Positions 7,462 through 16,156 of a stretch of 64,000 nt of DNA are shown here, piece by piece; the stretch's first letter is position 1, and the number at the start of each line of letters is the position of its first letter. Source of the stretch: Micromonospora echinaurantiaca (GTDB lineage Bacteria > Actinomycetota > Actinomycetes > Mycobacteriales > Micromonosporaceae); contig NZ_LT607750.1 in the NCBI RefSeq assembly GCF_900090235.1, positions 4,021,001 through 4,085,000 of the forward strand, in the 5' to 3' direction. Below the pieces are notes generated by a model. The model searched no databases. It was not told the DNA's origin and worked only from the letters and a program-made list of their open reading frames with translations. Position numbers and translations under genes: made by a program.

Positions 7462-8358
7462 TCAGGCGGCGGCGCGGAGGGCGCGCACGCTTCGGCGTAC
7501 CTCGTCGAGCACTCGGTCCAGCGGCCAGCGGGCGAGGTCGGCCAGCGGGTGCTCGGCGCGCAGCCGGCGTACCACCGCCAGCCCGACCAGGTAGCCGCAG
7601 CGCTTCGGCAGGTCGCCGGCGAGCGACGACTCCCGCATCAGGAAGTACGGCGCGTGGTGTTCGGCATCGGTGGCGCCCAGATCGGCGCCAATCCGGTCGA
7701 GGATCTCCGGCCACCGGCGGCGGCAGGTGTCCAGCCACGTCCGGTAGCCGGGGCGGCCGAACCAGAGGTACGCCGCGTCGGTGCCGCCGGGCGCGGTCTC
7801 GGCCGAGACCTGGGTGGCCAGTCCCTCGGTGAACAGCGCGTTCGCCACCCCGTACGGCGGCCAGTCGCGGATCGTGGCGAGCCGGTCGTGCAGCACGTGC
7901 GCCGTCTCGTGCAGCACCAGCAGCCGGTCGTCACCCGGCGTGCCGAGCTGCTCGACGGCGAGGAAGAGGGCGAACCGGCCGTCGAGCCGGTCCGCCCAGC
8001 CGTTGGCCCGGTGCAGCCCGACCAGCACCACGCAGTCGAGCGGATCGCCGTCGGCCGACCAGTCCAGCGCCGCGGCGACGGCCCGGATGCCGTCCGGCAG
8101 CAGCGCGCGTACCGCTGCGGAGCGGGCGGCGAGGTCGGCGCCCTCGTCGCGGAGCCGGACCAGGACGTCGCCGAGGTCGTCGGGGCGCGACCACTCTCCC
8201 GCCTCGTCCAACGCGGCGAAGACGCCGGGGTGCCGGTCGAGGTAGCGGGACCGCCAGAGTTCCGGCCACCGCTCGGCCGGTATGCCGTCGCACGCGCGCA
8301 GGCAGGCCAGGAAGTCGGGCACCAGGTCCCGGACGCGCACCAGATCCGTGGAGAGCAC
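7462..8358 (-). CDS. Predicted HExxH zinc metallopeptidase, cytoplasmic
   Basis: 298 residues with no signal peptide. LLVLHETAHVLHDRL holds the HExxH zinc motif (HETAH), and FTEGLATQVS about 40 residues later supplies a plausible third ligand glutamate, as in gluzincins and DUF2268-type predicted proteases. The N-terminal 130 residues are helical and unrecognised. No partner protein is encoded beside it: dnaE lies upstream on the same strand beyond a 175-bp gap filled by a palindromic repeat. Peptidase function is inferred from the motif only. Confidence 0.65.
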   Translation of the reverse strand: MLSTDLVRVRDLVPDFLACLRACDGIPAERWPELWRSRYLDRHPGVFAALDEAGEWSRPDDLGDVLVRLRDEGADLAARSAAVRALLPDGIRAVAAALDWSADGDPLDCVVLVGLHRANGWADRLDGRFALFLAVEQLGTPGDDRLLVLHETAHVLHDRLATIRDWPPYGVANALFTEGLATQVSAETAPGGTDAAYLWFGRPGYRTWLDTCRRRWPEILDRIGADLGATDAEHHAPYFLMRESSLAGDLPKRCGYLVGLAVVRRLRAEHPLADLARWPLDRVLDEVRRSVRALRAAA

Positions 8359-8393
8359 CTCCCGATGGTCCCCGATCCCGCGCCGGCCCGCTG

Positions 8394-8495
8394 GCCTCCC
8401 CGCAGCGGGAGGCGGCCACTACTTCCTTGCTGGAGTGGCCTCCCCGCGAGGTGAGGCCACTCCATCCTGGATGTAGCGCGATCGTGGGCAGCGGA
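8394..8495. repeat. Compound palindromic repeat, copy A
   Basis: Two hairpins in tandem. The first is GCCTCCC (8394-8400) with GGGAGGC (8407-8413). The second is an 11-bp stem, 8432-8442 with 8453-8463. The downstream flank ATCCTGG-TGTAGCGCGATC is nearly identical to that of the repeat at 50979-51051. It fills most of the gap between the dnaE stop and the metallopeptidase start, so it may also act as a terminator for dnaE. Confidence 0.7.
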
Positions 8496-8533
8496 ACGCG
8501 CGGCGGGGCGGGCGGGCGGGCGCGTGGGCCGGG

Positions 8534-11500
8534 TCAGCTCACGTTGGCGGGGCCGAGGACGCTCTTCAGGTCGGCCATCAGCGCGGTGGTGGCCGCCACC
8601 CGGAACGGGCCGAGCCGCAGCGTGGTGGTCCGGCTGCCGTTGAGCAGCTTGACGTGCACCTCGGCGTCGCCCGGGTGCAGCACCAGGGTCTCCTTGAGCC
8701 GCTCGACCAGCGGCGGGGTGCACCGGGTCACCGGGATGGTGAGGGTGACCGGCTTGTTGGCCGCGCTGCTGCTGACGTCCGGCATGGACATGTCCATCGC
8801 CATGATCCGCGGGGTGTCGTCGCGGCGGTCCACCCGCCCCTTCACCACCACGATGGCGTCCTCGGCGATGTACTGCCCGATCACCTCGTAGGTGTTGGGG
8901 AAGAAGAGCGTCTCCACCCCGCCGGCGAGGTCCTCCAGGGTGGCCGAGGCCCAGGCCCGGCCCTGCTTGGTGACCCGCCGCTGCACGCCGGAGAGGATGC
9001 CGGCGAGGGTGACCACCGCGCCGTCCGGGACGGTGCCCTCCTCGGACAGCGCGGCGATGGTGCAGTCGGCCGCCGCGCCGAGCACGTGCTCCAGGCCGAA
9101 CAGCGGGTGGTCGGAGACGTAGAGGCCGAGCATCTCGCGTTCGAAGGCGAGCTTGTCGCGCTTGTCCCACTCGCCGTCGCCGATGGTCGGCATGACCGTG
9201 GTGCTGCCACTCGCGTCGTCCTCGCCGAACCCGGCGCCGAAGAGGTCGTACTGGCCGACGGCCTCCTTGCGCTTGACGTCGGCGTACGCGTCGATGGCGT
9301 CCGCGTGCACGGCGAGCAGGCCCTTGCGCGGGTGCCCGAGCGAGTCGAACGCCCCGGCCTTGATCAGCGATTCGATGGTCTTCTTGTTGCAGACCACCGC
9401 GTCCACCTTGGACAGGAAGTCGTAGAAGTCGGTGTAGGCGCCCTTCTCATCCCGGCACCGCATGATCGCGGCGACCACGTTCGCGCCGACGTTGCGGATG
9501 GCGGCCAGGCCGAACCGGATGTCCTTGCCGACCGGGGTGAACGGCCCGGCCGAGGTGTTGACGTCGGGCGGCAGCACCTGGATGCCCATCCGCCGGCACT
9601 CCGACAGGTAGAGCGCCATCTTGTCCTTGTCGTCACCGACGGAGGTGAGCAGCGCCGCCATGTACTCGGCCGGGTAGTTGGCCTTGAGGTAGCCGGTCCA
9701 GTACGACACCAGCCCGTAGCCGGCGGTGTGCGCCTTGTTGAAGGCGTAGTCGGCGAACGGGACCAGGATGTCCCAGAGGGTCTGGATGGCCTCGTCGGAG
9801 TAGCCGTTGGCCCGCATGCCGTCGCGGAACGGGATGAACTCCTTGTCGAGGACCTCCTTCTTCTTCTTGCCCATTGCCCGGCGCAGCAGGTCGGCCTGGC
9901 CGAGGCTGTAGCCGGCGAGTTTCTGCGCGGCGCGCTGCACCTGCTCCTGGTAGACGATCAGGCCGTAGGTGGGGCCGAGGATCTCCTCCAGCGGCTCGGC
10001 CAGCTCCGGGTGGATCGGGGTGATCTCCTGGAGGCCGTTCTTGCGCAGCGCGTAGTTGGTGTGCGAGTTGGCGCCCATCGGGCCGGGCCGGTAGAGCGCC
10101 AGCACCGCGGAGATGTCCTCGAAGTTGTCCGGCTTCATCAGCCGCAGCAGCGAGCGCATCGGGCCGCCGTCGAGCTGGAAGACGCCGAGCGTGTCGCCGC
10201 GGGCCAGCAGCTCGTACGTCGGCTTGTCGTCCAGCGGCAGCTTCAGCAGGTCGACGGTGGTGCCGTGGTTGGAGGCGATGTTCTTCAGCGCGTCGTCGAT
10301 GATGGTGAGGTTGCGCAGGCCGAGGAAGTCCATCTTCAACAGCCCGAGCGACTCGCACGTCGGGTAGTCGAACTGGGTGATGATCGCCCCGTCGGCGTCC
10401 CGGCGCATCAGCGGGATGTGCTCGATGATCGGCTCGGCGGACATGATGACGCCGGCGGCGTGCACGCCGGTCTGCCGGATCAGGCCCTCGATGCCGCGGG
10501 CGGTGTCGATCACCTTGCGCACGTCCGGGTCGGACTCGTAGAGGCCGCGGATCTCGCCGGCCTCCGCGTAGCGCGGGTGCTTCGAGTCGAAGATGCCGGA
10601 CAGCGGGATGTCCTTGCCCATCACCGCCGGCGGCATCGCCTTGGTGATCCGGTCGCCCACCGCGTACGGGTAGCCGAGCACCCGGGCCGAGTCCTTGATC
10701 GCGGCCTTCGCCTTGATCGTGCCGAAGGTGGCGATCTGGGCGACCTTGTCCTCGCCCCACTTCTCGGTGACGTATCGGATGACCTCGCCGCGCCGACGCT
10801 CGTCGAAGTCGATGTCGACATCCGGCATGGAGACCCGCTCGGGGTTCAGGAACCGCTCGAAGATCAGGCCGTGCGGCAGCGGGTCCAGGTCGGTGATGCC
10901 CAGCGCGTACGCCACCAGCGAGCCGGCCGCCGAGCCGCGGCCCGGGCCCACCGCGATGCCCTGGCTCTTCGCCCACTGGATGAAGTCGGCGACCACGAGG
11001 AAGTACGACGGGAAGCCCATCTGGATGATGACGCCCAGCTCGTACTCGGCCTGCTTGACGTGGGTCTCCGGGACGCCCTCGGGGAACCGGCGGGCCAGCC
11101 CGGCGAAGGTTTCCTTGCGGAACCAGGACTCCTCGGTCTCGCCATCGGGCACCGGGAAGCGCGGCATCAGGTTGCGGAACTCGAACATCCCGGTCGGGTC
11201 GACCTTCTCGGCCACCAGCAGCGTGTTGCGGCAGCCCTCCAGCCAGACGTCGGAGCCGTCCACGCCGCGCATCTCGTCGGCGGACTTGATGTAGTAGCCG
11301 CTGCCGCCGAACTTGAACCGGTTCGGGTCGGCGATGTTGCTGCCGGTCTGCACGCAGAGCAGCACGTCGTGCGACTCGGACTGGGCCTCGTGGGTGTAGT
11401 GCGAGTCGTTGGTGACCACCGGCGGGATGCCGAGCTTGCGGCCGATCTCCAGCAGCCCGTCGCGGACCCGCTTCTCGATGTCCAGGCCGTGGTCCATCAG

Positions 11501-12067
11501 CTCCAGGAAGTAGTTCTCCCGGCCGAAGATCTCCTGGTACTTGGCCGCCGCCTCCAGCGCCTGCGCGTCCTGGCCCAGCCGCAGCCGGGTCTGCACCTCG
11601 CCGGAGGGGCAGCCGGTGGTGGCCATCAGCCCGTCGGCGTACTCGGCGATCAGCTCGGCGTCCATCCGCGGCCACTTGACGAAGAAGCCCTCGGTGTACG
11701 CCCGGGAGGTGAGCGCGAACAGGTTGTGCAGGCCGGTCTTGTTCCGCGCCCAGATGGTCTTGTGGGTATAGCCGCCGCTGCCGGAGACGTCGTCGCTCTT
11801 CTGCTCCGGCCGGCCCCACCTGACCCGCTGCTTGTGGAAGCGCGACTCCGGCGCCACGTACGCCTCGATGCCCAGGATCGGGGTGACGCCGGCGGCCATC
11901 GCCTGCTTGTAGAAGTCGTGCGCGCCGTGCATGTTGCCGTGGTCGGTCATCGCGACCGCCGGCATCTCCTGCCGGCTGACCTCGGCGAACAGATCCTTGA
12001 GTCGGGCGGCGCCGTCGAGCATCGAGTACTCCGTGTGCACGTGCAGATGCGCGAACGAATCGCCCAT
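8534..12067 (-). CDS. dnaE: DNA polymerase III alpha subunit
   Basis: 1177 residues, the normal size of DnaE1. The N-terminal PHP domain opens with [13 protein letters not shown] (metal-binding HxH) and [10 protein letters not shown]. The polymerase core shows [14 protein letters not shown] and the catalytic aspartates in [13 protein letters not shown]. Then follow a helix-hairpin-helix region near [10 protein letters not shown] and an OB fold ([22 protein letters not shown]). It is the replicative polymerase catalytic subunit. The ATG at 12067 lies about 44 nt after the predicted transcription start. A single-gene transcript is likely. Confidence 0.97.
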   Translation of the reverse strand: MGDSFAHLHVHTEYSMLDGAARLKDLFAEVSRQEMPAVAMTDHGNMHGAHDFYKQAMAAGVTPILGIEAYVAPESRFHKQRVRWGRPEQKSDDVSGSGGYTHKTIWARNKTGLHNLFALTSRAYTEGFFVKWPRMDAELIAEYADGLMATTGCPSGEVQTRLRLGQDAQALEAAAKYQEIFGRENYFLELMDHGLDIEKRVRDGLLEIGRKLGIPPVVTNDSHYTHEAQSESHDVLLCVQTGSNIADPNRFKFGGSGYYIKSADEMRGVDGSDVWLEGCRNTLLVAEKVDPTGMFEFRNLMPRFPVPDGETEESWFRKETFAGLARRFPEGVPETHVKQAEYELGVIIQMGFPSYFLVVADFIQWAKSQGIAVGPGRGSAAGSLVAYALGITDLDPLPHGLIFERFLNPERVSMPDVDIDFDERRRGEVIRYVTEKWGEDKVAQIATFGTIKAKAAIKDSARVLGYPYAVGDRITKAMPPAVMGKDIPLSGIFDSKHPRYAEAGEIRGLYESDPDVRKVIDTARGIEGLIRQTGVHAAGVIMSAEPIIEHIPLMRRDADGAIITQFDYPTCESLGLLKMDFLGLRNLTIIDDALKNIASNHGTTVDLLKLPLDDKPTYELLARGDTLGVFQLDGGPMRSLLRLMKPDNFEDISAVLALYRPGPMGANSHTNYALRKNGLQEITPIHPELAEPLEEILGPTYGLIVYQEQVQRAAQKLAGYSLGQADLLRRAMGKKKKEVLDKEFIPFRDGMRANGYSDEAIQTLWDILVPFADYAFNKAHTAGYGLVSYWTGYLKANYPAEYMAALLTSVGDDKDKMALYLSECRRMGIQVLPPDVNTSAGPFTPVGKDIRFGLAAIRNVGANVVAAIMRCRDEKGAYTDFYDFLSKVDAVVCNKKTIESLIKAGAFDSLGHPRKGLLAVHADAIDAYADVKRKEAVGQYDLFGAGFGEDDASGSTTVMPTIGDGEWDKRDKLAFEREMLGLYVSDHPLFGLEHVLGAAADCTIAALSEEGTVPDGAVVTLAGILSGVQRRVTKQGRAWASATLEDLAGGVETLFFPNTYEVIGQYIAEDAIVVVKGRVDRRDDTPRIMAMDMSMPDVSSSAANKPVTLTIPVTRCTPPLVERLKETLVLHPGDAEVHVKLLNGSRTTTLRLGPFRVAATTALMADLKSVLGPANVS

Positions 12068-12117
12068 GCGGAGCGCCCCCCGGGGTCGGTCATGGGATGG
12101 TCGAGGTCGGTCCGCTT

Positions 12118-12123
12118 ACCCTA
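12118..12123 (-). promoter_or_regulatory. Predicted -10 box for dnaE
   Basis: TAGGGT on the minus strand (12118-12123), within GGATAGGGTAAGC. It fits the actinobacterial housekeeping -10 consensus TAnnnT. No clear -35 was found. Confidence 0.4.
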
Positions 12124-12250
12124 TCCCCGCCGCACCGGGGGTCTCCAGCAGCGCCGCGCGGCACGCCGGGCCGGGTGGTGTGGATCTCTTCCGGCGCCGC
12201 CGGGCAGTCGGCTGCCGGACTCGCTCTCGCCGCCCCCGAGCCGCCGGCCC

Positions 12251-12256
12251 TAGCCT
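12251..12256 (+). promoter_or_regulatory. Predicted -10 box for the ECF sigma gene
   Basis: TAGCCT at 12251-12256, about 37 nt before the chosen ATG. It fits TAnnnT; the -35 is not clear. Confidence 0.35.
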
Positions 12257-12292
12257 GGAACGACGGCGGACCGGCGAGCATTGGACGAGCGG

Positions 12293-12832
12293 ATGCCCCT
12301 CGCGGACGGGATCGAGGACCTGGCCGACGCCGCCGCGCGCGGCGACCCGGCCGCGCTGGACGCGCTGCTGGTGGCGGTCCGGCCGGAGGTGCTGCGGCTC
12401 TGCGCCCGGCTGCTGCCGCACCGCGAGGACGCCGAGGAGGCGTGCCAGGACACGCTGCTCGCGCTGGCCCGCGGGATCACCCGGTTCGAGCGGCGCTCGT
12501 CGTTCCACACCTGGCTGTACCGGCTCACCGCGAACCGGGCCCGGTCCACCTACCGGGTGCTGCGCCGGCGCTGGCTGGTCGAGGCCGGCGGGGTGCCGCT
12601 GCCCGACCGGCCCGACCCGCGGCGCACCAGCGTGGTCGCCGGGACCCGGCTCGACCTGCTCGACGCGCTCGACGCCGTCCGCCCGGAACTGGCCGAGGTG
12701 ATCGCTCTGCGGGACGTGCTGGAGCTGAGCTACCCCGAGATCGCCGACCTGCTCGACGTGCCGGAGGGGACCGTGAAGTCCCGCGTCCACCTGGCCCGCC
12801 GGCAGGTCCGGCAGCGGCTCTCCGATGACTGA
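12293..12832 (+). CDS. ECF-type RNA polymerase sigma factor
   Basis: 179 residues from the ATG at 12293; a TTG at 12281 would add four. Region 2 covers about residues 20-85 (LLPHREDAEEACQDTLLALARG, then FHTWLYRLTANRARSTYR). Region 4 covers the C-terminus (LRDVLELSYPEIADLLDVPEGTVKSRVHLARRQVR), with the helix-turn-helix for -35 recognition. The spacing and absence of region 3 mark an extracytoplasmic-function sigma factor. No anti-sigma gene follows; instead a lipoprotein gene overlaps its stop by 8 bp. Target promoters are unknown. Confidence 0.9.
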   Translation: MPLADGIEDLADAAARGDPAALDALLVAVRPEVLRLCARLLPHREDAEEACQDTLLALARGITRFERRSSFHTWLYRLTANRARSTYRVLRRRWLVEAGGVPLPDRPDPRRTSVVAGTRLDLLDALDAVRPELAEVIALRDVLELSYPEIADLLDVPEGTVKSRVHLARRQVRQRLSDD

Positions 12833-13367
12833 GCGCCGCCGGCCGATCGCCGTCGCGGCCCTGATGGCCGTGGTCGCCGGGGTGACCGGGTGCGGCGGCG
12901 AGCGGCCCGTCTCGCCGCTGCCCGTCCAGCCACCGCCGCCGGTCGCCGCCGGCACCACCACCCCGCCCGGCCCGCCCGCCGGCACCCCGTCGACCCCCGC
13001 CACCCCGCCGGGCTCGTCGACTGTCGCGCCGCCGACCCGGCGTCCCGCGCCGGCCGCTCCCCCGCCGACCACCGGCAGGGGTACGCGTACCGCGTCGCCG
13101 ACGCCCGCCTGTCACGGCCCGATCCGGTACGACATCGTCCTCGCCGAGACCGAACTGGAACTGATCAGGTCGCTCTGCTTCGCCGCCGGCGCGGTGCTGC
13201 GCATCCAGGGCATCGGGCCGGGCCTGGTCACGGTGGACCGGGAGGACCTGGTCTCCCGGCACTACGAGGCGGGGGTGGTGGACATCCGCTTCGTGCGGAC
13301 CGGCACGGTGGCGGTGACCATCCCCAAGGACGGCCGCGAGCACACCATCACCGTGGTGGTTGTCTAG
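12825..13367 (+). CDS. Proline-rich lipoprotein of unknown function
   Basis: 180 residues. A signal peptide with lipobox VTGC ends at about residue 23, so the protein should be lipid-anchored outside the membrane. Residues 30-95 are a low-complexity Pro/Thr/Ala linker that could span the cell wall. A small beta-rich domain follows (RYDIVLAETELELIRSLCFAAG, then ITVVVV at the end). Its ATG overlaps the sigma-factor stop (ATGACTGA), implying translational coupling. It might sense or report envelope state for the sigma factor, but it lacks a membrane-spanning anti-sigma domain. Function not recognised. Confidence 0.75.
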   Translation: MTERRRPIAVAALMAVVAGVTGCGGERPVSPLPVQPPPPVAAGTTTPPGPPAGTPSTPATPPGSSTVAPPTRRPAPAAPPPTTGRGTRTASPTPACHGPIRYDIVLAETELELIRSLCFAAGAVLRIQGIGPGLVTVDREDLVSRHYEAGVVDIRFVRTGTVAVTIPKDGREHTITVVVV

Positions 13368-13741
13368 CGGGGCCGGCTCCGGGTCAGGCAGAACGGGTGC
13401 CCGGCCGGATCGAGGAACACCCGCCACCGGTCCCCGCCCGGTTGCCACTGCGGCTTGACCGCCCCCGACTCCAGCAGCATGGACTCCGCCTGGTCGAGGT
13501 CGTCGACGGCGAAGTCGAGGTGGAACTGCTGCGGCACGGTCTGCCCCGGCCAGCGCGGCGGCTGGTAGTCGTCGACCCGCTGGAAGCCGATGAGCAGCCC
13601 GCCCTCCCGGGCCAGCCCGGCGAACTCACCGTCGGATCCCTCGGCGAGGGGCAGCCCGGTGGCCCGCTGGTAGAACGTGGCCAGCGCCAACGGATCCACG
13701 CAGTCGAGCGTCACCGCCGTCAGCCTCATCCGCGGCGGCAT
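13364..13741 (-). CDS. VOC-superfamily protein (glyoxalase/dioxygenase fold)
   Basis: 125 residues, one VOC module pair. The start MRLTAVTLDCVDPLALATFYQRATGLP, the middle FHLDFAVDDLDQAESML and the end RVFLDPAGHPFCL are typical of the glyoxalase-like DUF group common in actinobacteria. Reaction unknown. Its stop and the stop of the convergent lipoprotein gene share the palindrome CTAG at 13364-13367, leaving no space for a terminator between them. ATG at 13741; a second in-frame ATG four residues later is also possible. Confidence 0.85.
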   Translation of the reverse strand: MPPRMRLTAVTLDCVDPLALATFYQRATGLPLAEGSDGEFAGLAREGGLLIGFQRVDDYQPPRWPGQTVPQQFHLDFAVDDLDQAESMLLESGAVKPQWQPGGDRWRVFLDPAGHPFCLTRSRPR

Positions 13742-13822
13742 GGCGACTCCGTAACGACTGTCACGCTGTCGACCCTACGGGAGGTCGATCCACCGCCGAT
13801 GATCACCGGACAGGTCAGGCTC

Positions 13823-15187
13823 CTAGTCCCGCGGCGGGCGTACGCGCACCCCGGCCAGCAGCGCGTCGACGAACCCGGATTCCGCACCCGGCGGCGGAAC
13901 CACCTGCACGTAGAGCAGTCCGGCCGGGGTCGTCCCGGCCGCCTCGACGATGACCGGTCGTCCGCTCGGGCAGGCGTACCCGGCCACCACCCAGTCCACC
14001 CCGCCCTGCCGGGTACGCCGCACCGGCGCTCCGGCGCAGTCGGCGTGCGGGCGCTCGGCGACGAAAGCCTCGGCGCCGGTCCGCCGAGCGATGCTGGCGG
14101 AGAGGCCGACGAAGGCGCCCGGCACGCTCGGGTCGACCGCCCAGCGGGCCGGGTCCGGCGAGACGACCAGCGCCGGTTCGAGGTCGCCGTCGTCGCCGTA
14201 CTGGCCGGCCCAGCCGGTGCCGGCGGCCCGCCAGCCGGGCGGCAGGGTGATGGTGACCGGACCGCTGCCGGCGGTGGCGGCGCCGGGGCGGGGTGGGGTG
14301 CAGGTGTCTCCGGCCGCGCCGCCCAGCGCGACGAGCGCCAGCACGCCGGCCCCGAGCAGCCCAGCCCGTCGCCGGCCACCCCGGCGGCTCCGCGACACCC
14401 CGGACACCGGGCCGGGTGTGGCGGCGGCCCGCAGCGCGGCGCGGAACGCGGTCGCGTCCGGGTAGCGGTCGGCGGGGTGGGGGGCGGTGGCCCGGCGCAG
14501 CACCGCGGTCACCGCCGGCGGCACGCCCGCGCGGGGCCGGATCGGCGCGCCGGGCCGCCCGGCGGGCGCGCAGAGCAGCGTCACGCCGAGCCGGCCCAGC
14601 CCGAACACGTCGGCGCGGGTGTCCACCACGGCGAGCGGGTCGTCCTGCTCGGGGGCCATGTAGCCGGGGGTGCCCGCTCGGGCGGTCAGCCCGGAGGCGG
14701 CGGCGAGCGCCTTGGCCAGCCCGAGGTCGGCGACGAGCACCCGCTCGCCGGCAGGGGTGGACCGGAACAGGATGTTGCCCGGGGTCAGGTCGCGGTGCAC
14801 CACGCCGTGCCGGTGCAGCACGGCGACCCCGGCCGCGATCTCGCCGAGCAGGTCCACTGCGGACGCCACCGGCAGCGGGCCGGTCGCCAGTCGGTCCCGC
14901 AGGCTGCCGCCGTCCGCCCAGGCCAGCACCGCGTACGGCCGGCCGTCGGGCAGTTCGCCCACCGCGTGCACCCGGACCAGCCGCTCGTGGTCGAGCCGGC
15001 GCAGCAGCCGGGCCTCCTCCAGGAAGCGTTCCCGCACCCGCAGGTCGTGGCTCCAGTTCTCGGCCAGCACCTTGACCGCCACCCGGGAGTCCAGCACCGG
15101 GTCGTGCCCGAGCCAGACCGTCGCGAACGACCCCGCCCCGAGCAGCCGCTCGATCCGGTAGGAGCCGATCCGCACCGGTGCGGTCAT
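13823..15187 (-). CDS. Membrane-anchored Ser/Thr protein kinase with altered catalytic motifs
   Basis: 454 residues from the ATG at 15187, where the kinase domain begins (SYRIERLLGAGSFATVWLG); a longer frame upstream is non-homologous. ATP-binding lysine is K39 in VAVKV. The catalytic loop is HRDLTPGN (131-138), where the usual lysine of HRDxKPxN is T135, and the metal-binding DFG is DLG (154-156). TPGYMAPEQ is intact. A Pro/Arg linker and one membrane helix (near residue 290) lead to an extracellular domain of about 150 residues. Activity is plausible but not certain. Divergent from the secreted protein at 15388. Confidence 0.85.
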   Translation of the reverse strand: MTAPVRIGSYRIERLLGAGSFATVWLGHDPVLDSRVAVKVLAENWSHDLRVRERFLEEARLLRRLDHERLVRVHAVGELPDGRPYAVLAWADGGSLRDRLATGPLPVASAVDLLGEIAAGVAVLHRHGVVHRDLTPGNILFRSTPAGERVLVADLGLAKALAAASGLTARAGTPGYMAPEQDDPLAVVDTRADVFGLGRLGVTLLCAPAGRPGAPIRPRAGVPPAVTAVLRRATAPHPADRYPDATAFRAALRAAATPGPVSGVSRSRRGGRRRAGLLGAGVLALVALGGAAGDTCTPPRPGAATAGSGPVTITLPPGWRAAGTGWAGQYGDDGDLEPALVVSPDPARWAVDPSVPGAFVGLSASIARRTGAEAFVAERPHADCAGAPVRRTRQGGVDWVVAGYACPSGRPVIVEAAGTTPAGLLYVQVVPPPGAESGFVDALLAGVRVRPPRD

Positions 15188-15387
15188 GCCGTCACCCCCG
15201 TGATCCGCTCTCGGGCGGTCCATGTCGACGGTAGACGGGCCGGCCGGTCGACGGCACTCCCCCGTTCCGCCGGCCGCACTCGCCTGCGCCGCGAGGCGGC
15301 CGGTGGACGGTCGGGAACCCGACGAACCGATCCGGTGCGGCCGGAGACCAACAGGACAGGAGACCCGCACCCAGGAGGAGAACCGCC

Positions 15388-16089
15388 ATGAACCGTCTCT
15401 CGTCCGTCGTCGTCGCGGGGGCGCTCGCCCTCGCCACGGTCGGCACCGTCGCCGCCCCGGCCGCCGCCCGGCCCGAGCCAGCGCCCCCCGTCGCCGGTAC
15501 CGCCGGCCCCGCTGCCACGGCCGGCACGGCCCCGGCCATCCCCGCCCGCTCCGTCACCGCCCGGCCGGGCGGGGCCGCTCCGACCGCCAGCACGGTCACG
15601 CCCGACCGTTCCGTCGCCGTCCGGCCGGCCGTGGCCCGAGGCTGGCAGGTCGAGGTGCTCAGCGTGCGGGGCACCGGCCCGTACCGGATCGGGGCCCGGC
15701 TGGACCGGCTCGTCGCCGCCGGCCGGATCGACTGGACCGCGCCCGGCTGCGCCGGGGTGGTGCACGCCGGCGCCACCGGCGAGTGGGCCGGCGTGGTGCT
15801 GCTGGCGTTCCGGCACGGCCGGCTGGTGGAGGTGGGCACCGCCACCGCGCCGCCGCGGTCGCCCGCCGGGGCGGCGGTCGGCATGTCCTTCGCCGAACTG
15901 GAGCGGATCTACGGCCCGCGCGGCGCGCTGATCAGCAACGACGCCGGCGACGCCACGGCCTACCTGGTCCGGGTCGGCGCCCGGGTGGAGCTGTTCACCG
16001 GGCACCCGATCCGGCCGGGCGTCGGCTACTTCCAGGTCGGGCCGGCCTCGTACGTCGAGCGCAACTTCCGGCAGGGCACCGCCTGCTGA
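15388..16089 (+). CDS. Secreted protein of unknown function
   Basis: 233 residues. The ATG follows a strong AGGAGGAG site. A signal peptide ends after about residue 28 (APAAARP). Residues 30-80 are Ala/Pro/Thr-rich. A compact globular part follows with two Cys-containing segments (APGCAGVVHAG; terminal RQGTAC), GMSFAELERIYGPRGAL and YFQVGPASYVE. The pattern resembles small secreted actinobacterial proteins whose role is unknown. Divergently transcribed from the receptor kinase at 15187; the 200-bp gap should hold both promoters, which suggests but does not prove a link. Confidence 0.7.
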   Translation: MNRLSSVVVAGALALATVGTVAAPAAARPEPAPPVAGTAGPAATAGTAPAIPARSVTARPGGAAPTASTVTPDRSVAVRPAVARGWQVEVLSVRGTGPYRIGARLDRLVAAGRIDWTAPGCAGVVHAGATGEWAGVVLLAFRHGRLVEVGTATAPPRSPAGAAVGMSFAELERIYGPRGALISNDAGDATAYLVRVGARVELFTGHPIRPGVGYFQVGPASYVERNFRQGTAC

Positions 16090-16108
16090 GCCAGGTCAGG
16101 GAACCAGC

Positions 16109-16143
16109 GGCGGGGGCGTGGCCGGTCGGCCACCGCCCCCGCC
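16109..16143. terminator. Bidirectional hairpin terminator
   Basis: A GC-rich stem of about 15 bp with one bulge (GGCGGGGGCG-TGGCC pairing with GGCCA-CCGCCCCCGCC), between convergent stops at 16089 and 16157. Confidence 0.65.
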
Positions 16144-16156
16144 GGGAAAACCCGGG

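Noticed and set aside
8654..12253. Very long open frame antisense to dnaE on the + strand
   Set aside because: It is a shadow of codon bias: the translation is low-complexity Val/Leu/Arg/Gly-rich with no motif, while the minus strand is an unmistakable DnaE.
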